Translations under genes and position numbers: made by a program
NCBI RefSeq assembly: GCF_018873765.1
Contig: NC_057923.1
Location: forward strand, 61,498,593 to 61,562,592
Length of the DNA stretch: 64,000 nt
DNA from: Telopea speciosissima
Lineage: Eukaryota; Streptophyta; Magnoliopsida; Proteales; Proteaceae
Direction of reading: 5' to 3'
The notes under the pieces: model-generated
Seen by the model: only the letters and a program-made list of their open reading frames with translations
The model's database searches: none
What the model was told of the DNA's origin: nothing
Shown: in pieces, positions 36,605 through 47,793 of the stretch
Position numbering within the stretch: position 1 is the stretch's first letter
Layout: every line of letters starts with the position of its first letter

Positions 36605-37010
36605 GTGCCTGTGCTTTCAATCCACGCCCGAGCTTCGATCCGCACCCAAGCTTCGATCGGTGCCCAAGCTTGCTATTTCGATCCGCGCCTGAGCTTTCGA
36701 TCCACGCTCGAGCTTTGATCCGCGCCCAAGCTTCGATCGGCCCTCAAGCTTACTCTTTCGATCCGCGCCCGAACTTTCGATCCACGCCCAGTGCTTCGAT
36801 CCACGCCTGAGCTTTGATCCACGCCCAAGCTTCGATCGGCGCCTGTGCCTGCTCTTTCAATCCTCGCCTGAGCTTTCGATCCGTGCCCTGTGCTTCGATC
36901 CACGCCCGAGCTTCGATCCGTGCCCAAGCTTTGATCGGTGCCCCGGCATCGGTCCGCGTCCAAGCTTCGATCCGTGCCCGAGGCTTCGATCCGCTCCCGG
37001 TCTGTTCTTT
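36605..37010. repeat. tandem array 3: GATCCGCGCCCGAGCTTTC units
   Basis: About fifteen units of 20-30 bp (ttcgatccgcgcccgagctt type). The end of the gag frame runs into this array (GHGSKLGRGSK-like residues), so the array has grown at or inside the 3' end of gag. Confidence 0.85.
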
Positions 37011-38593
37011 GGACCATGCCTAGTATGCGTTGTCTTCATTTTTCTTCTCTTCTCTTTTTTTCTTCTTCTTCTTCTCTCTCTTAATAGGTGATGCCCATTG
37101 ATGATGACCATGGCTCTTTGGCCGTGGTCTCTTGTCCGTGGCCATTGGCAGTCGTCCTCGGGCCTCGACCTCTTGCTCTCTTTACAGTCGTCCGACGCTG
37201 GTCTCTTGTTATCCTGTGGCTTGGCATCGATCACCTTCTTCCGAGCCCGTAGTGCCTCGACCATGTTGTCGAACTTGTTACACCGCTCCAGAAGCTCCTT
37301 CATGGTCTTGGTCTCATGTCGTGCCAAGTCCTTGATCAAGTCCAGGTCTCTGATGCCCCCAGCCAAGGCTGCATGCTGGGTCTGGTCGTCTAAGTCTCTG
37401 GCCTCCAAGGACTCTTTAGTGAACCTGGTGACGCACTCCATGAGGGACTCCCCGGGGTTCTGTACCACGTTCAGTAGATTGACTGTGGTCTTCTTCTGCT
37501 TGATGCTGCTCTGGAAGCGGGTAACGAACTGTCCACATAACTCTGCGAATGAGCTTATCGACCTCTGTCGTAGCCTGGAAAACCATGATGTAGATGCACC
37601 CTTAAGGGATGCAGGGAACGCTCGACAGGAGACCATGTCTGATCCCCCATATAAGGTCATCATCCCATTGAAGTAGTTGATGTGGTCATTGGGGTCCGTG
37701 GTACCACTGTAGAGTTTGAAGGTGGGTAACCTGAACCTGGAGGGGAGTGTGGCTGCCATGATCTCTGTCGAGAACGGATGTTGCCCGGGTGTCGAGTGTG
37801 TCTCACTGTTGTTCTGCTTCTTCAATCCTTCCAGCTTCTCATCTAATTCTCCGAGTCTCTTGTCTAGCTCCTCTTCTCATGACTGTCCCTCACGTCTGGC
37901 TGGATGTTCACTGCGACCTCGCTCTTGACCTCTCCTTGAAGTTCCCTCCCGTCTTGAGTGCTAGCGGGATGGCGAAAGGTCATGTTGTGATGACCCCTGG
38001 TTTGAATGTGAGGGGCTTTCTTCTCGATAGGTCTGGCTCCGCCCTGGTGTGTGACTTTCTCCTAGTCGACCTTGGAACACCGACCCCCTAATTGAGCCTT
38101 CTGGACTGGGTACCACGGATCGGTGCGATGGTGCTCTCCCACAGTCTGACCGTACTGGGAGGTCTGCTGTTCTCCTAAGATGCTGGGAGGGATCTCCCCG
38201 CTGTCTAGTGTGCCTCTCTGACCTATCACCCTTGGGAGGTGTCCTCCTAGGGCTCTGTTCCCATCGAGGATCCATCCTACGATGGTGGGGTGTTGTACAC
38301 TGCCTCAGGTAATCGCAGAAGAGTTGTTGGTCATGAAGGATCTAGCGCTGCAAGTCGTTGATCTGACCTACAGTCGCCGGTGCATTGGGATCAAGTAATG
38401 GCTCCACGGTGGCTTCGATGGCTACTTCGGGGTTGAGGTTAACTACCTCAGTCTGGTGGTTCTCTGGGATCTCTTCCTCATGAGATATGTGGCCATTGAC
38501 CCTGTGACGTGAGCTCTTTGGAGGAGGTGATCCATTCCCCTCCCTCGGGGCATTGTTGGTGGAGGGAGCGGTCTTCTTGCCTCGTGGTGCCAT
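36857..38593 (-). pseudogene. gag of the TR-GAG-like element, with three in-frame stops
   Basis: One frame runs from ATG at 38593 (MAPRGKK...) to 36857. It is broken by TAG at about 38342, TAG at about 37961 and TGA at about 37880, each explicable by one C-to-T change. The part at about 37800-37230 is a Retrotrans_gag domain: RFRLPTFKLYSGTTDPNDHI, FPASLKGASTSWFSRL and ELCGQFVTRFQSS are typical of Ty3/gypsy capsid proteins. A charged Arg/Lys-rich stretch follows instead of a zinc knuckle. The product would form the particle that packages the RNA. As it stands the copy cannot make full-length Gag. Confidence 0.8.
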
Positions 38594-38644
38594 TACTGAA
38601 TAGGTATGAAAACAAGCTAGTAGATATGATGGCTAGCGTCGTTC

Positions 38645-38662
38645 CCACAGACGGCGCCAATC
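38645..38662 (-). other. primer binding site of the TR-GAG-like element
   Basis: The minus strand reads TTGGCGCCGTCTGTGGGAA right after the 5' LTR. The first 8-9 bases match the 3' end of plant tRNA-Asp (TGGCGCCGT); beyond that the match fails, so the primer is uncertain. Confidence 0.6.
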
Positions 38663-39460
38663 TATTGCGTTAGAAAATCGTTCAAGGGTCCTTTCGAGTG
38701 CCGTAACCTGCAAAAGAACCAGGGGTTGACAAAGGAGAACAGGTGTGGTTCCGGCCTAGGACTCTCCGATGCCAAAGTCAGATCTCCTGAGCAAACAGAT
38801 GAATCATAGTATTCAAGATGGGTTGATGGGGTAGAGTACCTTCCCTTTTATAGTAGACTGTGGCGGTGTGGAGAGTCCCAGTTGATGTAGAGTGGCCTTT
38901 GTAGTCGATAGAGTCCCTGAGTAGCAGGGCTCATCCTTGACTGGTTGTCTTTCCTTTAAACGTGGTGTCACGATAGCCCTGGTAGTCGTCTTCCTGAGAG
39001 ACGTAGTGTCATGACAGACTTGGTATCCTTGATGGATAGACCTATCTACGTGGTACATGAGGTTCCAGGAGTATGTTTAGACTACGTGACTGATAGGCGG
39101 TGGCCTAGAGTCCTTCGTGATGTGATTTGTTTTGCTGATGGTGGTGGTCGTCGCTGTGTTCGATGGAGACCGCGCCCAAAGGGGTTTGTCCCTAGGGTAG
39201 ACTGCGCCCGGGGTCTTCAGTCAGCGCCCAGGCAATCTGCACCCTGGGTTCACTCCCCGCCCGGGGTAGTCGACTCCCGGGGTCTTCGGTCCGCGCCCAG
39301 GCAATTCGCTCCCAGGGTTCGGTCCGCACCCAAGGCAGTCCGGTGTGGGTCGAATCTCTCCTTGGTTCGCCTGTTTGGTTCTGATCTTGAGCTGGTCCCC
39401 CTTCCTGGGCTAGGACACGTGGCAATCCCTGAGTGGTCAGGGGTGATTTTGGGTTTATCA
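38663..39460 (-). repeat. 5' LTR of the TR-GAG-like element
   Basis: 798 bp, ending on the + strand in GGGTTTATCA like its partner. Its inner end is TATTGCG where the partner has TGTTGCG, that is, the terminal CA on the coding strand has become TA. Confidence 0.88.
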
Positions 39461-39465
39461 GACCC

Positions 39466-41956
39466 AAACAAGGGTTCCATCTGCCTTAAAACTAATGATC
39501 GTGCGGTTGAAAATGACTCTTAACTACAAATTCCAAACAGGAGAAAAAAGATATCGCTTCCTTCCACTTGATTAATGGAGGTTGGGTCTGATTTTACATC
39601 TTTCAAACTCTCACTTTGACATGTTTATATCAGGTCTAAAATCCAGATCTGATGTAGTGATTAATAGTACATAGTTCAGTAAATTGTGAGGTCCCATAGT
39701 CTCATGGTGAAGTTGGAGTTGGAGTTGGAGTTGGTGTTTTGTGTGAAAATAAACCCACATCGAAGAGGTGGAGAGAGTGAAAGTAGAGGCTGGCTTTAAA
39801 ATGATGTGACTACGTGAGTTATGATTTTTTTTTGGTGAGTTATGACTTTAGAGGTGAGGGATGGCTATGTACGTTGCTGTTGCTTTCCTAAAAGTGGTGC
39901 ATTAATACATTTGTTACTTTTTAAAATTTAAAACATTCTTCAAGGGTGGGGTGTATTGGAATTTTCTTTTAAGAAGCAGAAATGCATTTAAATTGGGAAA
40001 ATTATCAATGCCACCCCAAGCATGGAAATATCAACTGTTACCCCGGATTTTAAAGTGTTTAACCTATGAAATGCAATTTATTAAATTATCTTCTACACTA
40101 AAACTTAAAAAACCCAGCCTCTTTCTAGACCATCACCCTCACCGTCGAAAGGGTGAAGGGTGATGAAGCCCCTTTTCCAAAAGACTACAAGTTTTGGCGA
40201 CGAAAGAGAGATCTACTCTTCTCTTTGCCATTTTAAGCAAAGACGGTGGTGACAAGGACATCGAAAGGGGTTCGTCAGGTGCGAATCTGGAGATGAAGGT
40301 AGGTGGGCTTGTGGTGCTGGTGATGGTTGGGGCAGTGATGGCAGTGGCGATGGCGGCAACGGATGCAGTGGAGATGGCCGGAGGTGATGTTGGTGGTTGT
40401 GGTGGGGCGTTTATGGTTGGGGTTTCAGAGGGAAGTTGGTGATGTCAAGAGGGCAATAGGGAGAAGTTGGGGTAGTTGGTGAAGATGGGAGATGGATTGG
40501 TGGCTAGCCGAGTGGTTTCAGAGAGGAGAGGAGAGGAGTTGGGGTAGTTGGTGAAGGGTGTTGGAGATCCGACGATCTCCAGATATCACTCTTGGAAGTT
40601 TATAGGAAAAAAAGGCGCATGATGCTAACATACGATTGGCAAATCCAGAGAAAAAACTCCAAAAAAAAGTGGTAAAAAGATAAATGTACCCTCAGACTTA
40701 GAAGTTCTGCAGAAAATCAAAGGAAGCGCCAGAATTCTGTAGAATTGAGTCTAGGAGTCCTCTTTGGCCAAAAGAGGTAATTTTCTCTCCCGTCCCTCAT
40801 TTCATTTATTTAATTAATTAAATATTTGTTTTTACATTGTTATAATGCCAATATTATTATAAATATTATATAATATTTCATTTTATATCATTCTAATGCT
40901 GAAATTTTCTAAAAATATCCTAGAACTTCGCATTTTATGCCATTATGATGGCAAAAAAATTTTGCAAAATCATTTTCCAAAATCCTCCATTTTAGGTAGT
41001 CATAAATCATGATGCCAAATTTAGGGTTTTCAAAATAAGCCAATTTCCATATTTGTTGTCATTATAATACCCGCATTTCCATAAATAAATGAATTTCTTT
41101 GTTTTAAGTCATTGTGCTACCAAATAATTGCTATGTGTATCTGGAATGCATTAGTATAAATTTATGTTGCTATTTACATACCTTGTGCATGTTATCTAGA
41201 AAGGGTCTAAATAAAAAGAGATCGGTTTTTGGCCAGTCAAGGTTGGATGCATAAAACATTCCTAATAGGTAACTTTGATTCAAACCTAATCTCTGGATGA
41301 GAACAAAAGCATTGTCCATTAGAGTCATTTTTTCCTTTTGAGATCGGGAGACCTACAGGTCCTATACCCTTATCTAGGTGGCGACTCTCAAAATAAAAAA
41401 AAAACAATCATCTCCAAAAATGCAAAATCCTTCATTTACACTTACACTGAATGATTCACATTGAAGGGTTGTTAATCTCATCATGCTTGTCACATTGGAA
41501 ATCGAGTTCTTAAGCTCCAACGGTCTCTTCCGGTAATGAGATGATATGTATCGATATGCAAGCACCAAGCGAACTTTGTTTGATTTTAGCATTTTGGAAT
41601 TATGGTGATTAATGAAACTTTCCACTTTATTATGTTCTCACTCCTCATCAAGGACAGTCATATGGGCTCCACACTTGCACCGACATGAATTTGTGATCTT
41701 CTCAGGTCCATTAATCTCAACATTTGCTTAGAGCCCATTTTTCTGTACAAAATTTTGAAGCACATGTACCATATATAAATAATTTTCCACCATTCCAAAT
41801 TAAACAACTATGCATAGCTAGTGATGTAACATTCTAGATATAGAATTAAAGTTTGGGAAATATTTGAATAGGAGATTATAAGTCCAGAGATTGCTGTCTG
41901 ATCGTGTAGTTCTTGCACTAACGCTTGTAATGAAAGCATCAACATAAGTGAGATCT
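39466..41956. other. intergenic, nothing recognised
   Basis: AT-rich sequence with a GTTGGA microsatellite near 39712-39735 and a GGT/GGC-rich stretch at 40300-40440 that makes a spurious 82-codon ORF. No domain or clear repeat ends. Confidence 0.4.
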
Positions 41957-42328
41957 TTTTTTATTGGGAGAATTACTATCACTATCCTACCCTTAGCCTA
42001 TATTTATTAAAACTACCCTACCTTAAATTTCTTTTCTGAAACTATCTTGTTTTTAAACTTTTACATCTCCTTCTACCCTCATGTTTTTAAAGATTGCCTT
42101 TTCATTTCACCTAGTAACCTGCTAATCTATTTAACCGACCATTCTTCTTCTATTTGTTACTATTCTTGTCATTAAAATAGTAAAAATGAAACCACCCACC
42201 CGCTTCTTCTCTCTCCCGTTTTTTACTCCATTCATTTTTTTGTTTTTTGTTTTTTTTTTCTTCAATCTTTCTATTCAATTAATTTTTTATTCAATATTTC
42301 ATCATCATCGTTCTTCTTCGAAGAGATC

Positions 42329-42572
42329 ATGGTTCTAAGTATCAGTATCGTATTGACGATATGTACCGGTTTTGCTAGTCACTGATACCATGCCGATACC
42401 GTATCGATAGTATGGTACAGACAAGGGCTAAAATGGTTAGAAAACTCATTTTTTAAAGAGATTCAAGGGTAATTTTGTTCGATACAGTCGATCCAAGCCG
42501 ATACCGTATCAATAACGTATCGATTTTGTAGGCTATCGATACTTGTTCTGATACCGTGCACTAAAACCAAAT
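42329..42572. mobile_element. hAT-like MITE inside element A (TATCGG type)
   Basis: It starts ATGGTTCTAAGTATCAGTATCG and ends as the complement of ATTTGGTTTTAGTGC, with repeats AAGAGATC (42321-42328) and AACAGATC (42573-42580) as an 8-bp TSD with one mismatch. The interior carries several GATACCGTATCG words. It interrupts the inner edge of the left arm of element A. Confidence 0.6.
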
Positions 42573-43146
42573 AACAGATCGACTATCTTCAAAGCACCCC
42601 CCGTCTTCTCTCTCTTCCTCTTTTTATTCAATTTACTTTTCCGTGTTTTTTATTTTTTATTAACTTACAATGCGATTCTTGAGTCGTCACTCTTCTTCTC
42701 CCTCTTCATATTCGTAGAAGCATAAGACAAGCCTCCCTCTCCATTACAATTGATCTCTACATGACCATCTTCATCTCTCCTCAACCTCGCAACCTTGGGA
42801 ATATGGGATAGAACGACACAAGATCAATCATCGGACTGTCTCTGCCTTCTTAGCGATTTTAGTTGAGAATCCATGAAAGATGGATCGGTTTCAGAGAAGA
42901 GAACGCATATAACGAAGACGAAGGAGAACAACTGGATCACAGTGAGGATCAGGTCGATCTGTTCGAAGAAGAACAATGATAATGGAATATTGAACAAAAA
43001 ATTAATTAACTAGAAAAATTGAAGAAAAAAAAATCGAATGGAGTAAAAAATGGGAGAAAGAAGAGGCGGGTGGGTGCTTTCATTTTTTACTATTTTAATG
43101 GCAAAAATAGTAAAAAATTAGAAGAAGAATGGTAGATTAAATAGAT

Positions 43147-44619
43147 GGGTTTTTTACAATTACCACCACACTATTACCCCCCCCAAAAAAAAAACCTTTG
43201 AAACAACTGTTACCCTCCCCTGTTGCATACTAATAACTAACTGACCCCCACCGTTACAGACCTGTAACGGAGGGAATTAATCGTGACAGTGTGCCGTTGT
43301 CACGAATTTTTTAAGACCAAAATGCCCTTTTGGGGTGGTAATTGTAAAAAACTCCCACCCCATCACCGTCCTTTCTCCTCCTCCTCCTCCTCCTCCTCCT
43401 TCTTTCTGCTCACATTAACCGTACCAAATCCCAACGTACCTGTAACTAGAATTTCAAGGGCTGAAGAAACCCAAAGCAAAATTGTTTCTAGTGGAGACAA
43501 CGATTTGGCCAGCATCATCGATGATTGATTTAGTTGGATTTGGGGTGTTGGTAGGAGAAGGGTTGGGGACAGCGGCGGAGGCGTTGAAATGGAAGAGTAG
43601 GAAGCATAACCATAACCATGTTGGAGAGAACATGAGATCTGATCGTTGTTTTCTTCTTATTCACAATCATTGAATCACACCAACAGTTTATTAATGAAAG
43701 CCAAAAAAAAAGCTTTTAACAAACCCCGATCAATTTCTTCAACCTAAAATTTCTTCCTCTTTGAATGTCGCCCCGATCAATTTTTTTTTTGGGGAATCAT
43801 ATACCTACAAGGTTCTATCTTATCGATTATCAAATCGCGAGATGAGAATTGAGAAGCTCTAAGTAGGTAGGACCCATTCTAAAACAATCATTAGTCCCAA
43901 AACTAAAGCTGAAATTTTTAATGGAGAAAGTATTTTATACAGAAAGAATTAAGTAAAAACAATCCGAAAACCGCTCATATTAAAACCATCACGGAAGAAA
44001 ACATCCCGCATCTCCCTCTTTCTGTATCTCATATTTCTGTCCTTTTTTTATATATTTCTTCTTATTTTCCTGTTAAAAACAGTTTCAAAATTACAAAACT
44101 CTTCTTCTGTTACTCATAACTACTTTCATGTTTGCAGTTCTCACTCAACTTTCATTGTTTCCCAATCTGGTTTCTATATTTTTCCTCATTTTCTTCTCTC
44201 CTCTGTATGATTTCTTTTTAGTAAGTTGCTGCTAAAACTGATTTTGAACTTAATTGGTTTCGCACAAGTCACACAGCAGCAAAACTCTGCAAGAGCATAA
44301 AAAAAAAAGAGCAAAAAACATTGTTCATGAGCCTGTTTCCACCTTGATAGAGTTCTAAGTAGGAAGAAGAAGAAGAAGAAGAAGGGACGGTGATGGGGTG
44401 GGAGTTTTTTACAATTACCACCTCTAAAGGGCATTTTGGTCCTAAAAAATCCGAGACAACAGCACATTCTCACGACTAACTCCCCCCGTTACAGTTTTGT
44501 AATGGTGGGGGCCAGTTAATTATTAAGTATGCAACAGAGGAGGGTAACAGTTGTTTCAAAGTTTTTGGGGGAATAATAATAAATATGAAAGATTTTGGGG
44601 TGGTAATTGTAAAAAACCC
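43147..44619. mobile_element. foldback Mutator-like element B, nested in element A
   Basis: It begins GGGTTTTTTACAATTACC and ends with its exact complement. Arms of roughly 250-270 bp match through tgttgcatac, cgttacag and the caccccatcaccgtcc stretch. The perfect 9-bp TSD TAAATAGAT lies at 43138-43146 and 44620-44628; removing B and one TSD rejoins the right arm of element A. Each arm also has an inner inverted copy of its own tip (ggtggtaattgtaaaaaact), so each arm is itself a small palindrome. The 0.9-kb core has no recognisable domain. Confidence 0.85.
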
Positions 44620-44801
44620 TAAATAGATTAGCAGGTTACTAGGTGAAAAGAAAGGGTAATCTGGGTATTTAAAAATATGAGGGTAGAAGGAGATGTAAAA
44701 GTTTAAAAGCAGGGTAGTTTCAGAAAAGAAGTTTGACACAGGGCAGTTTAAGTAAATATAGGCTAAGTGTAGGATAGTGATAGTAATTTCCATTTTTTAT
44801 T

Positions 44802-45020
44802 TCATGGCGGCAAGGTGGTACTTTCGCGCTCCTATGTCTGGGCGCGCAGGAACCACGCGACTAGCGTTGTTTTTCCCTAAAAATCTCTTTTCCTCTCAAC
44901 TATTATCTGCCTGTGCCTATTCTTCATTTTCGCGTTCTCCTCTTCTTCTTCTGCTGACTATCAAGCTGTCTGCCTGTGCTTATTCTGCATTTCTGCGATT
45001 TCTTCTTCTCTGGTAGGATC
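44802..45020 (+). promoter_or_regulatory. leader/promoter-proximal region of the PEP mutase-like gene
   Basis: Only about 220 bp separate the end of element A from the start codon. The stretch is pyrimidine-rich (ttcttcttctgctg and similar), as plant 5' UTRs often are. The promoter must lie here, inside the transposon arm, or both. An in-frame upstream ATG exists at 44976 but would add a hydrophobic, atypical N terminus. Confidence 0.4.
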
Positions 45021-47240
45021 ATGAAGCTCTCAGTACTCAACCATGACTGTACATTCCCTTCTTCTATGCTTCCATCTTCCACCCCTTACCCAGCCCACCA
45101 ATCATCACCTGCGGCTTTAGTTTCAACTTTCAGAAGTGGGTTATCCCTTCAACGGTTAGTTTCTTTCCCAAACCCTTCATTGGATATACCCAAGAGGAGT
45201 TCCGATAGATGGGCTATGAAAACCTTCGTAGCTTGCTCTGGAAAAAGGATGGCTGATGGAGATTCTCCTGCCAAGGCGCTTCGCCGGATTCTGGAGTCGC
45301 CTGGGGTCTACCAGGGCCCTGCATGTTTTGATGCTCTCAGTGCGAAGCTTGTGGAGAAGGCCGGATTCGAGTTCTGCTTCACTAGTGGTATATGCTTGAT
45401 CAAAGAATAAAACAATTACTTCTACTTTGATCGTTTAACACTTTAATCTCTTTGTTTTGGTGTCTGTTTGCTTTCAGCTCTCTACGACATGCCCAGGAAT
45501 ACCATTGATCTCTTTTTTGTTTCTTGCTTTCTGTTTTCCTTTTGATTGTTTCTTCCTTCCAATAGTTTGGGTTTTACTTCCTAAGACTGCAATTGAGAAG
45601 ATACATAGAATGGAATCATTTTATTATCATTTGGATATCTTTTGAAGCTCACCTACTGAAGTGGAATAATCAGTTATATGGAATCCATCCTAAAAACCAC
45701 CGCTGTGAATTCACACATGTAAAAAGAAATCTGAATTTTTATTTCATCCAAAACATATGCCTCAGCAGCTTATATATGCTCCTTTAGGGTTCCAACTTTA
45801 GAAACTTCAACGCATTAACTTGTATATTCAGGAAAATAGAAACTAACTGAAAACAAAAAATAGTAACTATATAGAGACTTCTTGGAGCTTAGCTGCCAAT
45901 AGAGAATTAGAAACTAGTCTTGGCTAAAGCTATACTCCTAAAACAGATCTTGATTTTCTCTTACTACCCAAATTACATGCCCATTAAAGGAGTATAAACC
46001 AATATGTTTATAGCATGTACCAACTCTTATTTTCACTGAAATAAGCCATTTTCTTTGATTTTCCTGTATCATTCCTTCTTTACACATTTTCAAATATAAA
46101 GGTGAACTGATGGTAGTTATAATTTTCTCAGGTTTCTCAGTTTCAGCTGCTAGATTGGGATTACCGGATGCGGGTTTAATTTCTTATGGAGAAATGGTGG
46201 ATCAAGGGTATCAAATTACTCAAGCTGTGTCTATCCCTGTCATAGGAGATGGGGATAATGGATATGGGAATGCAATGAATGTTAAGAGAACTGTGAAAGG
46301 ATTCATAAATGCTGGTTTTGCAGGGATAATTCTTGAGGATCAGGTTCATATTATGTTTCTCTTTCTTTATTAGCAAACAATCACTAGTGAGTGCATTAGC
46401 ATTTGGAAACAGTTTTCAACAAGTTTATGGTATCAACCTAGTTCTGCCAGATTCCCTCTAGTCCATTTGTCTTTGAATCACTCTGTTGTATATCCATTTA
46501 CCATTGTGGAGAATTCTTTTTAAGAGGTGTAAACGGAGTCAGTTGTATTCAATGAAAGAAGTCTGGTCCAGAGTTTTTTTAGAGCTTAAACCTATTAAAA
46601 CTGTAATATCTTAATTTATTCAAGTATTCAACAGCTAATGGTTGTCCACACATAAAATTGAAAAAAATAAAATAAAAAGAAAATTGCAAGAGACAGACAG
46701 TTTACATGATCTCTTGTATCTCATGCACAGATGACTCATTCTTGGCTTGACACTTTAAGAGTTCGTGTTTGGTTGGGATTGTTGAATTACCTCCCTGAGC
46801 TTGTTCTTGTTTTCCGGCAAACTGCCTCTTTCATTTTCCCTGGAAATTATTTTGTGGGCCTTGATTTCTGATGTTTGAATAAAAAATTTATGTCATAGTT
46901 CTGTGTTCTTCCTTAGAAATTATCACTCAAGTTCCTTATCTTGCTGCTTTCCTCAAAGGTTTCCCCAAAAGCTTGTGGCCACACTCGTGGAAGGAAAGTG
47001 GTATCTAGGGAGGAAGCATTGATGCGGATAAGAGCAGCTATTGATGCTCGGAAAGAGAGTGGTTCTGACATTGTTATTGTGGCGCGAACTGATTCTCGCC
47101 AAGCGATATCCTTCGATGAATCACTTTGGAGATCACGTGCTTTTGCTGAGGCTGGAGCAGATGTTCTTTTCATTGATGCACTTGCTTCAAGGGAAGAGAT
47201 GAGGTCTTTTTGTGAGATTTCTCCCCTAGTCCCAAAGATG
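45021..47240 (+). CDS. PEP mutase/isocitrate lyase superfamily, carboxyvinyl-carboxyphosphonate phosphorylmutase-like, chloroplast (exons 1-3 only)
   Basis: Exons 45021-45387, 46132-46343 and 46959-47240 join in phase (861 nt, 287 residues). Residues 1 to about 75 are rich in Ser, Thr and Pro with few acidic residues, a likely transit peptide. The barrel begins at about 80 with SPAKALRRILE, PGVYQGPACFDALSAKL and FTSGFSVSAARLGLPD. Metal-binding DGDNGYGN lies at 162-169; the catalytic-loop segment is VSPKACGH at 194-201, where true PEP mutases and lyases have a K(K/R)CGH motif. The plant petal-death-protein-like group also has ACGH, so substrate class is open (C-C or P-C bond cleavage of 2-oxo-type acids). 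The frame stops at SPLVPKM where the family goes on for about 95 more residues; exon 4 is not found before 64000. Confidence 0.85.
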
Positions 47241-47727
47241 GTACTTTTTTCTAAATGCATTCTCAAAATGGCAATTAATGGATATCAACTTATTAACTAT
47301 GAATTAAAACAGTAAAACTTTAACAGCCAAAAGAAAAATCACTAGATGATACCTTAATTAGGTTTAGATGTAATACCCTATTAGGTCTCTCATAAAATCT
47401 AATATCATGCTCTTAAGCAATTGTTGGTCATTCTTGTTGTCTTGTTGGATCATTTTGACACTGCATCAAGTATAACCTCTGTATTCTCTAAGAATATTAT
47501 CTGTTTTTTTTTGGATGAATTAATATCATTATTGCTTTGACAAATTCATTTTGCCTATTTATGTTTATATTGCCTGCAATCTATAAATTACACTGAAACA
47601 ATTCAATGAAGGCTTTCAATTTTTTCCTTTTGGAACTGCAATTTACTTAAGTGAACTCAGGTAACCTTATCCAAATTATTTTGATTCTTTTTGTTTTTTT
47701 CATTATAGAATCCAAATTTCAAATCTT

Positions 47728-47793
47728 TCTCCTCTACTTCACTCTTTGGGGCCACGTGTTCTCTTAAATCAAAATTATCAATACTTCTACCAG
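47728..47793. repeat. 66-bp dispersed repeat, copy 1
   Basis: Shares cctctacttcactctttgg and tcaaaattatcaatacttc with 50026-50091 (direct orientation, a handful of differences). The two are 2.3 kb apart and could be ends or fragments of one element. Confidence 0.7.

Larger units (their letters stand above)
34554..39460 (-). mobile_element. non-autonomous LTR retrotransposon, TR-GAG-like (4.9 kb)
   Basis: Two long direct repeats (34554-35389 and 38663-39460) bound a 3.3-kb interior. The perfect TSD GACCC lies at 34549-34553 and 39461-39465, so this is one complete insertion. Transcription is to the left: on the minus strand the interior starts with a primer site TTGGCGCCGTCTG two bases after the right LTR and ends with a polypurine tract (agagtgggggcaaa) just before the left LTR. 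A decayed gag frame and three tandem arrays fill the interior; no protease, RT, RNase H or integrase motif is present, so the pol functions must come from a partner element, probably Ty3/gypsy. Confidence 0.88.
41966..44792. mobile_element. foldback Mutator-like element A (non-autonomous)
   Basis: Terminal inverted repeats of about 360 bp: GGGAGAATTACTATCACTATCC at the left matches the complement of the right end (TGGAAATTACTATCACTATCC), and the match goes on through both arms to ttcttcttcgaaSAGATC near 42325 and 42960. The 9-bp repeat TTTTTTATT flanks it (41957-41965 and 44793-44801). Long arms plus a 9-bp TSD fit the Mutator superfamily. The right arm (42955-43146 plus 44629-44792) is split by element B. 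There is no transposase. The TSD is low-complexity and so weaker evidence than the arms. Confidence 0.75.

Noticed and set aside
35430..37010. CRISPR-like repeat-spacer look
   Set aside because: Units vary in length and sequence and lack unique equal-length spacers; this is plant nuclear DNA inside a retrotransposon.
37098..37676. 192-codon + strand ORF
   Set aside because: Antisense shadow of the retroelement gag.
40194..40442. 82-codon Gly/Val/Ala ORF
   Set aside because: Built on GGT/GGC-rich simple sequence.
44976..45020. Upstream in-frame ATG for the PEP mutase-like gene
   Set aside because: It adds a hydrophobic, Phe-rich stretch unlike a transit peptide; the ATG at 45021 fits better.
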